Source: Clostridiales bacterium
GTDB lineage: Bacteria; Bacillota; Clostridia; Oscillospirales; Ruminococcaceae
Direction: 5' to 3'
Length of the DNA stretch: 64,000 nucleotides
Assembly (NCBI GenBank): GCA_019423685.1
Contig: JAHZAY010000005.1
Coordinates: 101,665 to 165,664, forward strand
Shown here: positions 36,130 through 44,485 of the stretch, piece after piece
Layout of the letters: every line of letters begins with the position of its first letter
Numbering within the stretch: the first letter of the stretch is position 1
Program-made: the position numbers and the translations under genes
The notes under the pieces: generated by a model
Told to the model about the DNA's origin: nothing
The model's database searches: none
Seen by the model: the letters and a program-made list of their open reading frames with translations, nothing else

Positions 36130-36609
36130 TCAAAACTTTTTTTCCATCTTAAAGTTGACCAGCACTACCCCATTGCGCACAACCTCCTGCCGCCGGATTA
36201 CGCGATATCCCCGGCTTTCAAAAAAAGGCCGTGCGGTGATCGAGACATCCGACCACACCGTGCTGCTGCCCGCCCGATATGCTGCCTGTTCCAGCCGATC
36301 GCACAGTGCCGTCGCAACTCCCTGCCGCTGAAATGCTGCACCCACATACAGCCGGTCAAGATATCCCTGCGCGATGTCGATGTCGCCAAAGCCCATCAGC
36401 TGCTCCCCTTCAAAGGCAAGCAGACTCAGATGTGCGCGCAATGTACTGTCCCACCGGGCACGTAAAGCCTGATCCCGTTGACACCCGTCGGGCGCCCACG
36501 CTTGCTGCTGCCGCGCGGTGTAGTCCTTTGCATTGACTGTGTGCACCGTATCATAAAACAGCGCCAACATCTGGTCGAGATCCTGCGGAGTATAGGACCG
36601 AATTTCCAT
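36130..36609 (-). CDS. GNAT family N-acetyltransferase
   Basis: A 159-residue GCN5-related acetyltransferase that transfers acetyl from acetyl-CoA to an amine. It starts EIRSYTPQDLDQMLALFYDTVHTVN and has the CoA-binding motif A as LYVGAAFQRQGVATALCDRL (about residues 90-109), then FFESRGYRVIRRQEV. The pattern fits YafP/ElaA-like members acting on small molecules; the acceptor is unknown. It has its own start site behind GGGAGCAC and no operon partner. Confidence 0.88.
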   Translation of the reverse strand: MEIRSYTPQDLDQMLALFYDTVHTVNAKDYTARQQQAWAPDGCQRDQALRARWDSTLRAHLSLLAFEGEQLMGFGDIDIAQGYLDRLYVGAAFQRQGVATALCDRLEQAAYRAGSSTVWSDVSITARPFFESRGYRVIRRQEVVRNGVVLVNFKMEKKF

Positions 36610-36744
36610 CTTTGTGCTCCCCTCTAATTTTAATTCGAGTCAATTCGACTCCATTTGTTTTTTGGTTTTCCGATTTTAACATTTTAAGCAATGTTTTTTT
36701 AAAGGGCATTTACAGCCCCTTAACAAATATTTTTTTGACTCGTG

Positions 36745-36866
36745 TATAATAAAGATGTACTCAACAAGAGGAACGAAGCCGCATCGTTCGTTGAGTATTT
36801 GCTCTACCCTCCTCAAAAAACACACCTCAGAAGAAAAAGGCCTGTCATCTCGTTGGCAGGCCTTTT
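36745..36866 (+). ncRNA. Candidate small RNA with anti-Shine-Dalgarno motif
   Basis: A TATAAT at 36745-36750 is followed by a stem-loop (TACTCAAC..GAACGA pairing with TCGTTCGTTGAGTA, 5-base bulge), then an unpaired stretch with ACCCTCCTC, then a terminator hairpin at 36835-36866. No gene is found in 36610-36885. The C-rich unpaired motif between two hairpins is the layout of small RNAs that pair with ribosome sites. The -35 box is poor (TTAACA, 19-base spacer), so transcription is uncertain. Confidence 0.35.
36835..36866. terminator. Intrinsic terminator, possibly bidirectional
   Basis: Stem AAAAGGCCTG / CAGGCCTTTT 20 bases after the stop of the minus-strand DUF3841 gene, with T runs on both sides. 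Confidence 0.88.
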
Positions 36867-36885
36867 CGCTGTCCTTTTTTAAATT

Positions 36886-37464
36886 CTAATCGTTTTGTAT
36901 CCATTCTTTGCGGATACACCACAGCGCCGCCTGCACCGCTCCCACCCCGGAGTAATCCCCCGCTCGGAGGGCCTCATGGTGGTCAAAGAGCTTTTTCCAA
37001 CTGGAAAAGACCTTCTCCCGAAATTCCGGGTAAAAATCGGTGAGCATCACCCGATTGACGTCCAGGCCCCGCAGGGAAAGTTCTCGCTGAAACTCCTTTT
37101 CCTCCTGCGGGTCATCGGTCAGCAAGCGCAGCTGCAAAATCCTGTTCCAGTCATACAGGTCAAAGAGGATCACCTGATCGTCTGGCACCGAAAGGGTCAG
37201 CAGCTTTCCTCCGGCTGAGCGGTCCACGCTGGATAGATCTCCCACCGCCCAGTAAGGGTACTGCGCGCCGGGCGGCGGCAAAACCAGCTTTGCGGCCTCC
37301 CGCACAAACCATCCATAGACGGTGAGGAAGAGCGGGGCGCTCTCCCCATATTTTTTGCGGATAAATTCCGGGCGGGAAAAGCAGACCCCGTCGCGGCGGA
37401 TCGTTTCGAGCACCTGGCTGCTCTGTGGGGAATAGAGGGTTATTTGGTTACCTGTACAATCCAT
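36886..37464 (-). CDS. DUF3841 domain-containing protein (paralogue A)
   Basis: The 192-residue protein and its upstream neighbour share the DUF3841 layout: an N-terminal TLYSPQSSQVLETIRRDGV, a central AKLVLPPPGAQYPYWAV, a beta segment KLLTLSVPDDQVILFDLYDW, and near the end FYPEFREKVFSSWKKLFD with a final ALWCIRKEWI. No function is known. Its start at 37464 lies inside the 3' end of the neighbour, overlapping by 25 bases in another frame; GGGAG is 12 bases upstream. It is second in a two-gene unit. Confidence 0.78.
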   Translation of the reverse strand: MDCTGNQITLYSPQSSQVLETIRRDGVCFSRPEFIRKKYGESAPLFLTVYGWFVREAAKLVLPPPGAQYPYWAVGDLSSVDRSAGGKLLTLSVPDDQVILFDLYDWNRILQLRLLTDDPQEEKEFQRELSLRGLDVNRVMLTDFYPEFREKVFSSWKKLFDHHEALRAGDYSGVGAVQAALWCIRKEWIQND

Positions 37465-37997
37465 TCTTTTCTCAGCTCCCAGATCAGCCCGTAGCGCTGA
37501 TCGCTGTTAATCTTGATCGAATCGTCGAACAGTCTATCCCAGCTGGAAAGGATCTCCCGCTTGATGGCCGGGTAAAACTGGGACATGTAGGCCTGCGTGT
37601 CGCTTGTGTGGTACTCTTCCAGCAGCTTGCGGTGGCGTGCGGCGTCCGCTTCATCCTTGGGGATATATGAAAAGTTTAAGATGATGCCCCATTTGGCCAC
37701 CGGCACCTGCACCACCTGCGCGGGATCAACCTGTAATGTAAGCATCACGGTGTCCTTTTGCGGCAGATAGGTGCCCTCCCTGGAAAAGGAGAGCCAGACG
37801 GGATAATCGGCGTCGCAGGGCTTTTGTGCGGCAAGCGGACTGTGTTTGACCAACCAGTCGTACGCCTCCAGCACAAAACGGGAACAGTCCTCGTTTTCGT
37901 GGACGACATATTCCCTCTTGGCGGTATAGCGCCCGGTCTGCTCAAGCTGTTCCAATACCGCTTTGTGCTGCTTGGTCCAAACGGTGATCTTCTCCAT
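37440..37997 (-). CDS. DUF3841 domain-containing protein (paralogue B)
   Basis: A 185-residue paralogue of the next gene: KITVWTKQHKAVLEQLEQTG, then DADYPVWLSFSREG, VMLTLQVDPAQVVQV and FYPAIKREILSSWDRLFDD, ending LIWELRKEWIVQ. The conserved SSW.RLFD and ELRKEW/CIRKEW segments show common descent, though overall identity is modest. ATG 37997 follows CAGGAGGTG; the longer open frame to 38090 runs into the typA terminator. The function is unknown. Confidence 0.78.
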   Translation of the reverse strand: MEKITVWTKQHKAVLEQLEQTGRYTAKREYVVHENEDCSRFVLEAYDWLVKHSPLAAQKPCDADYPVWLSFSREGTYLPQKDTVMLTLQVDPAQVVQVPVAKWGIILNFSYIPKDEADAARHRKLLEEYHTSDTQAYMSQFYPAIKREILSSWDRLFDDSIKINSDQRYGLIWELRKEWIVQVTK

Positions 37998-38037
37998 AGC
38001 ACACCTCCTGCAAAAATCTTCCTTTTCATGATAAAAC

Positions 38038-38068
38038 AAAAGCCCCCCTTTTGCAAGGGGGGCTTTTT
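38038..38068 (-). terminator. Intrinsic terminator of typA
   Basis: Stem AAAAGCCCCCCTT / AAGGGGGGCTTTT; minus-strand T run follows. It sits only about 40 bases upstream of the DUF3841 pair, which may rely partly on read-through. Confidence 0.88.
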
Positions 38069-38121
38069 CTGACAATACAGCTGTGCACACTGTAGTTGTA
38101 TTCTTTTTGAAAATTTATCGA

Positions 38122-39942
38122 CTAGCGATTTTTGCTCCAGGCCTTCATGCGCTCGGACTTGTCCAAAATCCGTTTTCTCATGCGGATATTCTTCGGGGTA
38201 ACCTCGATGAGCTCATCGTCCGCGATAAACTCGATGGCCTGCTCCAAGCTCATGATTTTCGGCGGAATCAGGCGCAGTGCATCGTCGCTGCCCGAAGCGC
38301 GGGTGTTGGTCATGTGTTTTTTCTTGCAGACATTGACCACGATGTCCTCCTCTTTCGGGGACTGACCGACGATCATGCCCTCATATACCTCTACGCCTGG
38401 GCCGATGAACAAGGTGCCGCGCTCCTGTGCATTGTACAGGCCGTAGGTGACGGCAGTACCGGTCTCAAAGGCAATCAGCGAACCGGTGTTGCGCTTTGGA
38501 ATGTCGCCCTTGTACGGCTCATAGCTGTGGAATACCGAGCTCATAATGCCCTCACCCTTGGTATCGGTCAAGAACTCATTGCGGTAACCGAACAGACCGC
38601 GGGCCGGAATGATAAATTCCATCTTGGTGCGGCCGTTGAATGGGTTCATCGAAACCAAAGTACCTTTGCGCACGCCCATCTTTTCCATAACCGAACCGGT
38701 TGCAAAATCGGGAACGTCGACTACCAGCTCTTCCATTGGTTCGAGGGTGCGGCCGTTCTCCTGCTGGAACAGTACCTGCGGGGTGGATACCTGGAACTCA
38801 TAGCCCTCACGGCGCATCGTCTCGATGAGGATGGACAGGTGCATCTCGCCGCGGCCCGCAACACGGAATGCCTCGGTGGAATCGGTCTCGGATACATGCA
38901 GCGATACGTCCTTGAGTGTCTCTTTAAACAGGCGGTCGCGCAGGTGACGGGAGGTGAGGAATTTGCCCTCTTTGCCGGCAAATGGGCTGTTGTTGACCGA
39001 GAAGGTCATCTCAACGGTCGGGGCAGAAATCTTGACAAACTCCAGCGGTTCTGGCGCTTCAGGCGCACAGATGGTCTGGCCGATGGTCAGATTCTCGATA
39101 CCGGAGATGCACACGATATCGCCGACGGTTGCGCTCTGTGCCTGCTGGCGCTGCAAGCCCTGGAACTCATACAGGGTAACAACCTTCGCGCGGTAGGAGA
39201 CATCCGGGTTGTGGTAATCGCAGACGATGACCGGGTCATTGACGTGCAGGGTACCGCGGGAAATGCGTCCAATACCGATGCGGCCGACAAAGTCGTTGTA
39301 GTCGATCGAGGAGATGAGCATCTGGGCCGGAGCATCGGGATCGCCCTCAGGTGCCGGAATCTCCGAAAGGATGGTGTCAAACAGTGGGTCGAGGTTTTCA
39401 CCGCGCTGACCCGGTACAAAGGAAGCTGTGCCCTCCTTGCCGGAGCAGTAGAGGATTTTGCTCTCCAGCTGTTCCTCATTTGCGTCCAGATCAAACAGCA
39501 GGTCATAGACCTCCTCTGTTACCTCCTCATTGCGGGCGTCTGGGCGGTCGGTCTTGTTGACGACGATGATGACCTTGTGTCCCAGTGCCAATGCCTTGGA
39601 GAGGACAAAGCGGGTCTGCGGCATCGGGCCCTCGAAGGCGTCGACCAGCAGAATAACGCCGTCTACCATCTTCAGGATGCGCTCTACCTCGCCGCCAAAG
39701 TCGGCGTGTCCAGGGGTGTCGATGATGTTGATTTTGGTACCTTTATAGTTGATGGAGGTGTTCTTTGCCAGAATGGTGATGCCTCTTTCACGCTCGAGAT
39801 CACCGTTGTCCATCACACGTTCCTGCACCGCCTGATTGTCACGGAAGGTGCCACTCTGTTTGAGCATCTGGTCAACCAGGGTTGTTTTACCGTGGTCGAC
39901 GTGCGCGATGATGGCGATATTTCTCAAATCGTTTCTTACCAC
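38122..39942 (-). CDS. typA: Translational GTPase TypA/BipA
   Basis: Ribosome-associated GTPase needed under stress, cold and for 50S assembly. The 606-residue protein has G1 [10 protein letters not shown]2 in [11 protein letters not shown]3 [12 protein letters not shown] and G4 NKTDRPDAR, then EF-G-like domains II, III and V and the BipA C-terminal domain ([34 protein letters not shown]). The start is GTG 39942 ([12 protein letters not shown]) with GAAGGAG nine bases upstream; the longer open frame to 40209 has no start signals and would add 89 unconserved residues. It is monocistronic. Confidence 0.95.
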   Translation of the reverse strand: MVRNDLRNIAIIAHVDHGKTTLVDQMLKQSGTFRDNQAVQERVMDNGDLERERGITILAKNTSINYKGTKINIIDTPGHADFGGEVERILKMVDGVILLVDAFEGPMPQTRFVLSKALALGHKVIIVVNKTDRPDARNEEVTEEVYDLLFDLDANEEQLESKILYCSGKEGTASFVPGQRGENLDPLFDTILSEIPAPEGDPDAPAQMLISSIDYNDFVGRIGIGRISRGTLHVNDPVIVCDYHNPDVSYRAKVVTLYEFQGLQRQQAQSATVGDIVCISGIENLTIGQTICAPEAPEPLEFVKISAPTVEMTFSVNNSPFAGKEGKFLTSRHLRDRLFKETLKDVSLHVSETDSTEAFRVAGRGEMHLSILIETMRREGYEFQVSTPQVLFQQENGRTLEPMEELVVDVPDFATGSVMEKMGVRKGTLVSMNPFNGRTKMEFIIPARGLFGYRNEFLTDTKGEGIMSSVFHSYEPYKGDIPKRNTGSLIAFETGTAVTYGLYNAQERGTLFIGPGVEVYEGMIVGQSPKEEDIVVNVCKKKHMTNTRASGSDDALRLIPPKIMSLEQAIEFIADDELIEVTPKNIRMRKRILDKSERMKAWSKNR

Positions 39943-40372
39943 GTCAATTTCTCCTTCTTTAAAATGCCGGATATGACCTGCGGTCAAATCCGGCGCGTTT
40001 ATCCTTATCTTTTTCCGTCCTGTCGCAGCGAGAGGGCGGCAGAATTCTTCTTTCATTATAGCGCGAAAATGCAGCGGTTTCCAGCCCTTTTTAAATTTCC
40101 CTTGTATTGCATAAAGGCGGCGGTTTTCAACAAATTGTTTTTGTGGAGAATACAAAAAAACTTCCCCCTTTTCCTGTATATCCCAGACAAAAAGGGGGAG
40201 GTTTTGCAATCGTTTTTACAAGCTGCTTTCCCGGTTTTATCTTTTCTCCACCCGGGCATAACCCCACATTTTAAGAATCGTTTTACAAGCTGCCCCTGGC
40301 AGTCAAAATCTCATTGCCCCGCACAGAAAACCACCATCCCCATCGGGGAAGGTACCCCGTCGGGTGGCTCGA
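39943..40372. other. Leader of typA and intergenic region
   Basis: 430 bases without a gene. On the minus strand a -10 TATAAT lies at 40055-40060 with a poor -35, and the leader has a hairpin GCCGGAT..GACC / GGTC..ATCCGGC at about 39966-39994, 20 bases before the ribosome site. A 19-base direct repeat AATCGTTTTTACAAGCTGC (40208-40226) recurs with one T less at 40276-40293. The xre terminator at 40153-40206 is also here. Confidence 0.5.
40153..40206 (-). terminator. Intrinsic terminator of the XRE gene
   Basis: Stem AAAACCTCCCCCTTTT / AAAAGGGGGAAGTTTT followed on the minus strand by a T run. Confidence 0.8.
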
Positions 40373-40822
40373 CTACTTTGTTTGCTTCCACAGCGCACCT
40401 AGAATATCCTTGAGCACCAAAAACGCATCCAGCGCACTCAGGTGGTAGTCGTCCTGCAACCGGTTCAGCATGTCGCGCAGTGGCTGTGCATACTCCTCCA
40501 CCCGCACCTGCTGGCGGTAGGTGGCAAGGATGGGATATTTTTTTGCCCACAGCTTGTTCCAATCCACCTTCTGCTGGGTTTGCTCGCTGGTATTCTCGAT
40601 CACCTGTTCCAGCTGCTGCACATCGACATCAAAGTCGATCAGCTCATCCAAGGTGCAGCGGTACAAATCGGCCAGCTTTTTCGACTGGCAAATATCCGGC
40701 AGTGTCTCATCGGTTTCCCACTTCGAGATCGTCTGGCGGCTCACCCCCAGCTTTTCTGCCACTGCCTGTTGAGACAGCCCGCTTTTTCTGCGCGCATTGT
40801 ATAAGTTTTCACCCAAACGCAT
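40373..40822 (-). CDS. XRE family transcriptional regulator
   Basis: A 149-residue protein with an N-terminal Cro/C1 helix-turn-helix (residues 3-57: LGENLYNARRKSGLSQQAVA, SRQTISKWETDETLPD) and a charged helical C-terminal part of about 85 residues, likely for dimerisation. The start ATG 40822 was chosen for AGGAGG nine bases upstream; the in-frame Met at 40858 lacks one. Its targets are unknown; no gene is directly adjacent on the same strand, so it may act elsewhere or on itself. Confidence 0.85.
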   Translation of the reverse strand: MRLGENLYNARRKSGLSQQAVAEKLGVSRQTISKWETDETLPDICQSKKLADLYRCTLDELIDFDVDVQQLEQVIENTSEQTQQKVDWNKLWAKKYPILATYRQQVRVEEYAQPLRDMLNRLQDDYHLSALDAFLVLKDILGALWKQTK

Positions 40823-40977
40823 CCTGCTATTCCTCCTGTATTGATTTTCATCGGCCACGTCCTGCCTTCTCCTTCATCTTATAAAAAAGTCGGGCAAAAA
40901 GCAACCAACCGTTCTGTTCAATTTCGCCCGTTTTCCTGACATTGCGCGCAAGAGCCAAGGCCAGCTATCCAAACATA

Positions 40978-41014
40978 AGATAACAGGCGCCGCTTTTGCG
41001 GCGCCTGTTATCTT
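40978..41014 (-). terminator. Hairpin terminator of the DUF4854 lipoprotein gene
   Basis: A very stable stem AAGATAACAGGCGCCGC / GCGGCGCCTGTTATCTT, 20 bases after the stop; T tail weak. Confidence 0.75.
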
Positions 41015-41034
41015 ACAGAAAGTATGGATTTTCA

Positions 41035-41622
41035 TTAGACGTCTGCCGACGAGAAGGTCACGGTGTAGATGGTATTGCCTGCACCGTCCAGGTAGGTGAT
41101 GACGACATCTACCACCTCATTGGAGACCGAATCCTTGACCTGAGAGGCCACTGCACCGAACGCTTCCCCGGCACTTGCCATCGAAGTTTCCAGCGCCTCG
41201 GCGTAGACTGCACGCTCCTCTTCGGTAGTCTCCGGCAGCGAAGTTACCGTGAAATCAAAATGCAGCTGGTCGCCCTGGGCATAAATCTGTACGGTATAGC
41301 CCTGCTCCTCGTATTGTGCAGCTGCGGTTTCCAGCGTCGCCTTCATCATGTCCGAATTGAGAAAATCTTCCAATGTGGGCAGCTCGCTGGAAGCTTCGGC
41401 CGATTCCTCTGCCGGCTTTTCGGTGGATTGTGGCGATGTCTCATCCGAAGCCTCTTGCGCAGTTTCCTCCTCCGGTTTTTCAGCGGATTCTTGTGCGGTT
41501 GTTTGCTCGACAGAAGTACTCTCCCCTTCGCTGGTATTCTGGGCAGATGAATCACTTCCGCAGGCACTCAGCGACAGAATCAGGCAAGCTGCAAGGATCA
41601 GGGACAAAATGCGTTTTTTCAT
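41035..41622 (-). CDS. DUF4854 domain-containing lipoprotein
   Basis: The 195-residue precursor has a lipoprotein signal ending LSLSACGSD (lipidated Cys about residue 21), a long Glu/Ser/Thr/Ala linker (about residues 25-80), and a C-terminal DUF4854 domain: LPTLEDFLNSDMMKATLE, YTVQIYAQGDQLHFDFTV, and a closing EVVDVVITYLDGAGNTIYTV. It would be anchored on the outer face of the membrane. No function is assigned. ATG 41622 was chosen for the signal peptide and GAGGAGAG upstream; a longer frame to 41682 is unsupported. Confidence 0.8.
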   Translation of the reverse strand: MKKRILSLILAACLILSLSACGSDSSAQNTSEGESTSVEQTTAQESAEKPEEETAQEASDETSPQSTEKPAEESAEASSELPTLEDFLNSDMMKATLETAAAQYEEQGYTVQIYAQGDQLHFDFTVTSLPETTEEERAVYAEALETSMASAGEAFGAVASQVKDSVSNEVVDVVITYLDGAGNTIYTVTFSSADV

Positions 41623-41673
41623 AACAATACTCTCCTCTTTTTTGGTATTTTGTCTCACGCAGTTTACCTCTCC

Positions 41674-41703
41674 ATTGTACATCGAACTATTCTACAATTA
41701 CAA
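41674..41703 (-). promoter_or_regulatory. Promoter region of the DUF4854 gene with direct repeats
   Basis: On the minus strand TTGTAA, 18 bases, TACAAT. On the plus strand TACAATT occurs at 41693-41699 and 41714-41720, 21 bases apart (two helical turns), around and upstream of the -35 box. Confidence 0.45.
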
Positions 41704-41874
41704 GAACATTTCCTACAATTTTCTAATATTATTTTCGGCAATTTGTAAGAAAGTGTAGGAAAACATCTCTCACTAGATAGAATTATAAAAATTTTCTGTG
41801 CACTCTCCCAGGGTTTTTCCTGCTGTACTATAAAATCCTATGGAACCAGACTTTCGCACAGGAGATTTCCCCCG

Positions 41875-41903
41875 TTGCTCCCGCTTTGGGGCGGTGGTAT
41901 AAT
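41875..41903 (+). promoter_or_regulatory. Promoter of the pyridoxal kinase gene
   Basis: TTGCTC, 17 bases, TATAAT; 31 bases upstream of the start codon. Confidence 0.75.
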
Positions 41904-41934
41904 GGAGATATCTTTTTCGTTGGAGGTGTCTGCC

Positions 41935-42798
41935 ATGCCCGACCGTCCCAAACGTGTCGCCGCTATCCACGATCTTTCCGGCTTTGGACGCTGCTCCCTT
42001 TCGGTCATTCTGCCCACCCTGTCGGTGATGGGCGTGCAGGTCTGCCCGATCCCCACCGCTGTCTTTTCCACCCACACAGGAGGTCTCGGAGAGGTGCAGC
42101 GCCGCGATCTGAGCGACTTCACCCTGCCGTGCCTGATGCATTACCAGCAGCTGGGGCTCCAGTTCGAGTGCGTATACAGCGGATTTTTAAGCTCGGAAGA
42201 ACAGATCGACCACTGTCTCAAGTTCTTTTCCACCTACAAGGATGCCTTCGCGGTAGTCGACCCGGTGATGGGCGATCACGGCCGCCCCTACCGCACCATT
42301 ACTCCGGGGATGCGCTCCCGCCTGCGGGAATTGGTGCAGGTAGCCGACGTCATCACCCCCAACCTCACCGAGGCCTGCATGCTGCTCAAAATTCCCACCT
42401 TCACCGAGGGGCTTTCCCGATCCCAGGCAAAAAGTTTGTTGGCACGCCTGAGTGAGCTGGGGCCCAACTATGTGGTCATCACCGGCGCACCGATGGCCTC
42501 GGGTAAAATCGCCAACATCGGCTTTGACCGCCAGCACAACAGCTTTTGGTACATCGACTGCGACTATGTCCCCGTCTCCTATCCCGGCACGGGAGACCTG
42601 TTTGCCAGCGTGCTCACAGGGGGCTTTCTGACCGGGGACAGCCTGCCGATGGCGATGGGGCGCGCGGCCTACTTCGTCGAGCGCTGCATCAAGACCACCT
42701 TCAGCTACTCCTCCGACACCCGCTACGGCGTCATGCTGGAAAAGGAACTGGCTGCTCTGACCAACCGCCAGAACGTCAAGGACTTCTCGTTGCTGTAA
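41935..42798 (+). CDS. Pyridoxal/pyridoxamine kinase (PdxY/PdxK family)
   Basis: Phosphorylates B6 vitamers to pyridoxal 5'-phosphate in the salvage pathway. The 287-residue ribokinase-fold protein has RVAAIHDLSGFGRCSL at the N-terminus, FSTHTGGLG, AVVDPVMGDHGRPY, ITPNLTEACMLL, and the anion-hole and catalytic motif YPGTGDLFASVLTGG. ATG 41935 follows TTGGAGGTG; the longer open frame includes the promoter. It is single. Confidence 0.92.
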   Translation: MPDRPKRVAAIHDLSGFGRCSLSVILPTLSVMGVQVCPIPTAVFSTHTGGLGEVQRRDLSDFTLPCLMHYQQLGLQFECVYSGFLSSEEQIDHCLKFFSTYKDAFAVVDPVMGDHGRPYRTITPGMRSRLRELVQVADVITPNLTEACMLLKIPTFTEGLSRSQAKSLLARLSELGPNYVVITGAPMASGKIANIGFDRQHNSFWYIDCDYVPVSYPGTGDLFASVLTGGFLTGDSLPMAMGRAAYFVERCIKTTFSYSSDTRYGVMLEKELAALTNRQNVKDFSLL

Positions 42799-42840
42799 CT
42801 GTTGTTGCATTTACATTCAGAAATTTGTTTATTCCGTCAC

Positions 42841-42869
42841 TTGAAAAAGATTTGAACCCGCGTTATGAT
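42841..42869 (+). promoter_or_regulatory. Promoter of the unknown lipoprotein gene
   Basis: TTGAAA, 17 bases, TATGAT. Confidence 0.6.
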
Positions 42870-42946
42870 AGAGATAAAAGAATTCACAAAAGCAGAACGC
42901 ATTATAATTCAATCTGTGAAATGAACATTTTCTGGAGGTAATCCTT

Positions 42947-43759
42947 ATGAAACTGCGCCGCCATCGCTTCCTTTTCTCTACCCTACTGATGGTCCTTTGC
43001 CTTTCGCTCTCCAGCTGTACTGCCGCGGGATTTGTCCTCCAAAGCGACACCACTTGGGGAGAGCTGTTTCGGCACTTTGACAGCGAGGAATTTTCTGAAC
43101 TTGATCCTCAGCTGCAACAGATGATGGATCAAGCCGTCCTCTCACAGGAGGTGGTGCAAAATCCGGCGCAGAAGGTTTCTTCCTGGGACTCGGTCGCGCC
43201 AATCTACCCATCCAAGGACAACGAGCAAGCTCAACAAATACTGGAAAACGCGATCTACTCCTTAGCGGAGGGGATGCTAAATGAGGGCAGTGCACTAGAC
43301 CCACGCCTGATCTCCTTTGCATTATTTACCTACCCCACAGACGAAGAGGATGCGATCTCCTATTCTACCCAATTCAGCACCTTTGTCGAGTGCCCGGGTG
43401 CCTGTGTGCTGATCGCTTTGCAGGACAACGAGAGCGGAGAATGTATTGCCTTTGATTGTTCAGATGATGTCCTGTATAGGCCAAAAGAGGAATATACTTC
43501 TTCGCAAATTGTTGTAGATAACGATTTTGAAGATCTCAAACCCAACCATGAATATACGATTAAAGCCCGCGCCTTCGTCCTCCCGCCGGAGGGCAGGACC
43601 ATTGATGGCACTCTGTACACCGAGGCAAGCCTTACTGCCCTGTAAGTAATATCTGAAAAATATACCTGTGATGGCAAGGACGCCTTTATCAAGGAGCTGG
43701 AGCGCAGAGCGCTCTCCTTCTATGCAGTGCACGAAAAGGGTTCTTTTACCGTAACATAA
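42947..43759 (+). pseudogene. Unknown lipoprotein with an in-frame stop near the 3' end
   Basis: The open frame to TAA 43643-43645 gives 232 residues: lipoprotein signal ending LSLSSCTAA (Cys about residue 24) and a globular part I do not recognise, with FSELDPQLQQMMDQAVLSQ, FSTFVECPGACVLIALQD and a Fn3/beta-like end DLKPNHEYTIKARAFVLPPEG. The same frame continues after the TAA for 37 sense codons (ISEKYTCDGKDAFIKELE, SFYAVHEKGSFTV) to a second TAA at 43757-43759, directly at the terminator hairpin. This suggests a longer ancestral gene cut by one base change, or a sequencing error. The truncated form may still work. ATG 42947 has TGGAGGT upstream. Confidence 0.6.
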
Positions 43760-43795
43760 ACTTTGGGGAGACAGCTTTGCTGTCTCCCCAAAGTT
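43759..43795. terminator. Bidirectional intrinsic terminator
   Basis: Perfect stem AACTTTGGGGAGACAG / CTGTCTCCCCAAAGTT starting at the second stop codon of the lipoprotein frame, and just after the converging 62-residue gene. Confidence 0.92.
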
Positions 43796-43799
43796 GCCT

Positions 43800-43988
43800 T
43801 TACCGGCCCTTTTTGAGCCGGTCTTTGGCCTGCTGCACCGTCTCTCCATCCCGCGTCAGGTACGCCCCGACAAAGCGGTCCTCTATCTTCTCATACGCCC
43901 CGACAGTCCGGTCCTGCACCTTTGCAAAGGCCCCGGTCACCGCCGCAGCAATTCGCTCATTTGCTTTGATCCATTTGGAAGCAGCCAT
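43800..43988 (-). CDS. Small 11-residue-repeat protein (unknown)
   Basis: A 62-residue protein built on three 11-residue repeats, VTGAFAKVQDR, TVGAYEKIEDR and FVGAYLTRDGE, followed by TVQQAKDRLKKGR. Similar short GAY.KIED proteins occur widely in Clostridia, to my memory; no function is known. The 11-residue period would give a continuous amphipathic helix. It follows the small membrane protein gene by 19 bases and ends at the terminator. The pair is divergent from a TetR regulator. Confidence 0.7.
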   Translation of the reverse strand: MAASKWIKANERIAAAVTGAFAKVQDRTVGAYEKIEDRFVGAYLTRDGETVQQAKDRLKKGR

Positions 43989-44007
43989 TCTCTTTTCCCC
44001 CTTGCAT

Positions 44008-44379
44008 TTATTGTTTTATTCCCTTGGTCAGCGGAATCAGGCACAGCAATGCCACAATGCCGAGCATCCCTACCACAATGCCGGTGACCATCTGTTCCCA
44101 AACGGTGACAAAGCACATCCCGACACCCAATCCTAGGGCACCGACGATGGCAACCAGCGCCGTCAACACAGCCTTTCCCGACAGGTGCAGCGGCGCTTTG
44201 TGCTCCATCCGCCGAAAGACCACTACCGTCACCATGAGCAGCAGCACGCCCACAACGCCGAGCACCACTCCAGGCCCAAACGCGCCCCACTCTTCAATCA
44301 GCGCCATGCACATCCCCAATGCAAACAACATTCCGCCCGCTGTACCGAGCACCATAGCTACAAAACTACTTTTTTTCAT
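44008..44379 (-). CDS. Small four-helix membrane protein (unknown)
   Basis: A 123-residue hydrophobic protein with four predicted helices (about residues 5-27, 33-52, 68-90 and 94-117) and Gly/Val-rich segments GPGVVLGVVGVLLLMVTVVV and VAIVGALGLGVGMCFV. I cannot name the family. ATG 44379 has AAAAGGAGG upstream; the longer open frame to 44673 crosses the operators and the tetR start. Its divergent partner is a TetR regulator, and two matching palindromes lie between them, so the TetR protein probably controls it. Confidence 0.75.
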   Translation of the reverse strand: MKKSSFVAMVLGTAGGMLFALGMCMALIEEWGAFGPGVVLGVVGVLLLMVTVVVFRRMEHKAPLHLSGKAVLTALVAIVGALGLGVGMCFVTVWEQMVTGIVVGMLGIVALLCLIPLTKGIKQ

Positions 44380-44404
44380 CGTTCGTTCCTCCTTTTGATT
44401 GTCC

Positions 44405-44416
44405 CAACACTTGTTG
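44405..44416. promoter_or_regulatory. Palindromic operator 1 in tetR intergenic region
   Basis: CAACA-CT-TGTTG, overlapping the -35 box TTGTTG (44411-44416) of the tetR promoter. Confidence 0.55.
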
Positions 44417-44439
44417 TTTTTTTCTGGGTATAGTATACT
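44411..44439 (+). promoter_or_regulatory. Promoter of the TetR gene
   Basis: TTGTTG, 17 bases, TATACT; the -35 box lies inside operator 1. Confidence 0.65.
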
Positions 44440-44461
44440 CTGGCTGGAGGACAAAAAACAA
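44432..44461 (-). promoter_or_regulatory. Divergent promoter of the small membrane protein pair
   Basis: On the minus strand TTGTTT, 18 bases, TATACT; its -10 overlaps the tetR -10, so the two promoters are back to back. Confidence 0.5.
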
Positions 44462-44473
44462 TCCTCAATTTTG

Positions 44474-44485
44474 CAACATCTGTTG
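44474..44485. promoter_or_regulatory. Palindromic operator 2 in tetR intergenic region
   Basis: CAACA-TC-TGTTG, 69 bases from operator 1. The match extends outward as TCCCAACA in inverse orientation at the two ends. Confidence 0.55.
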
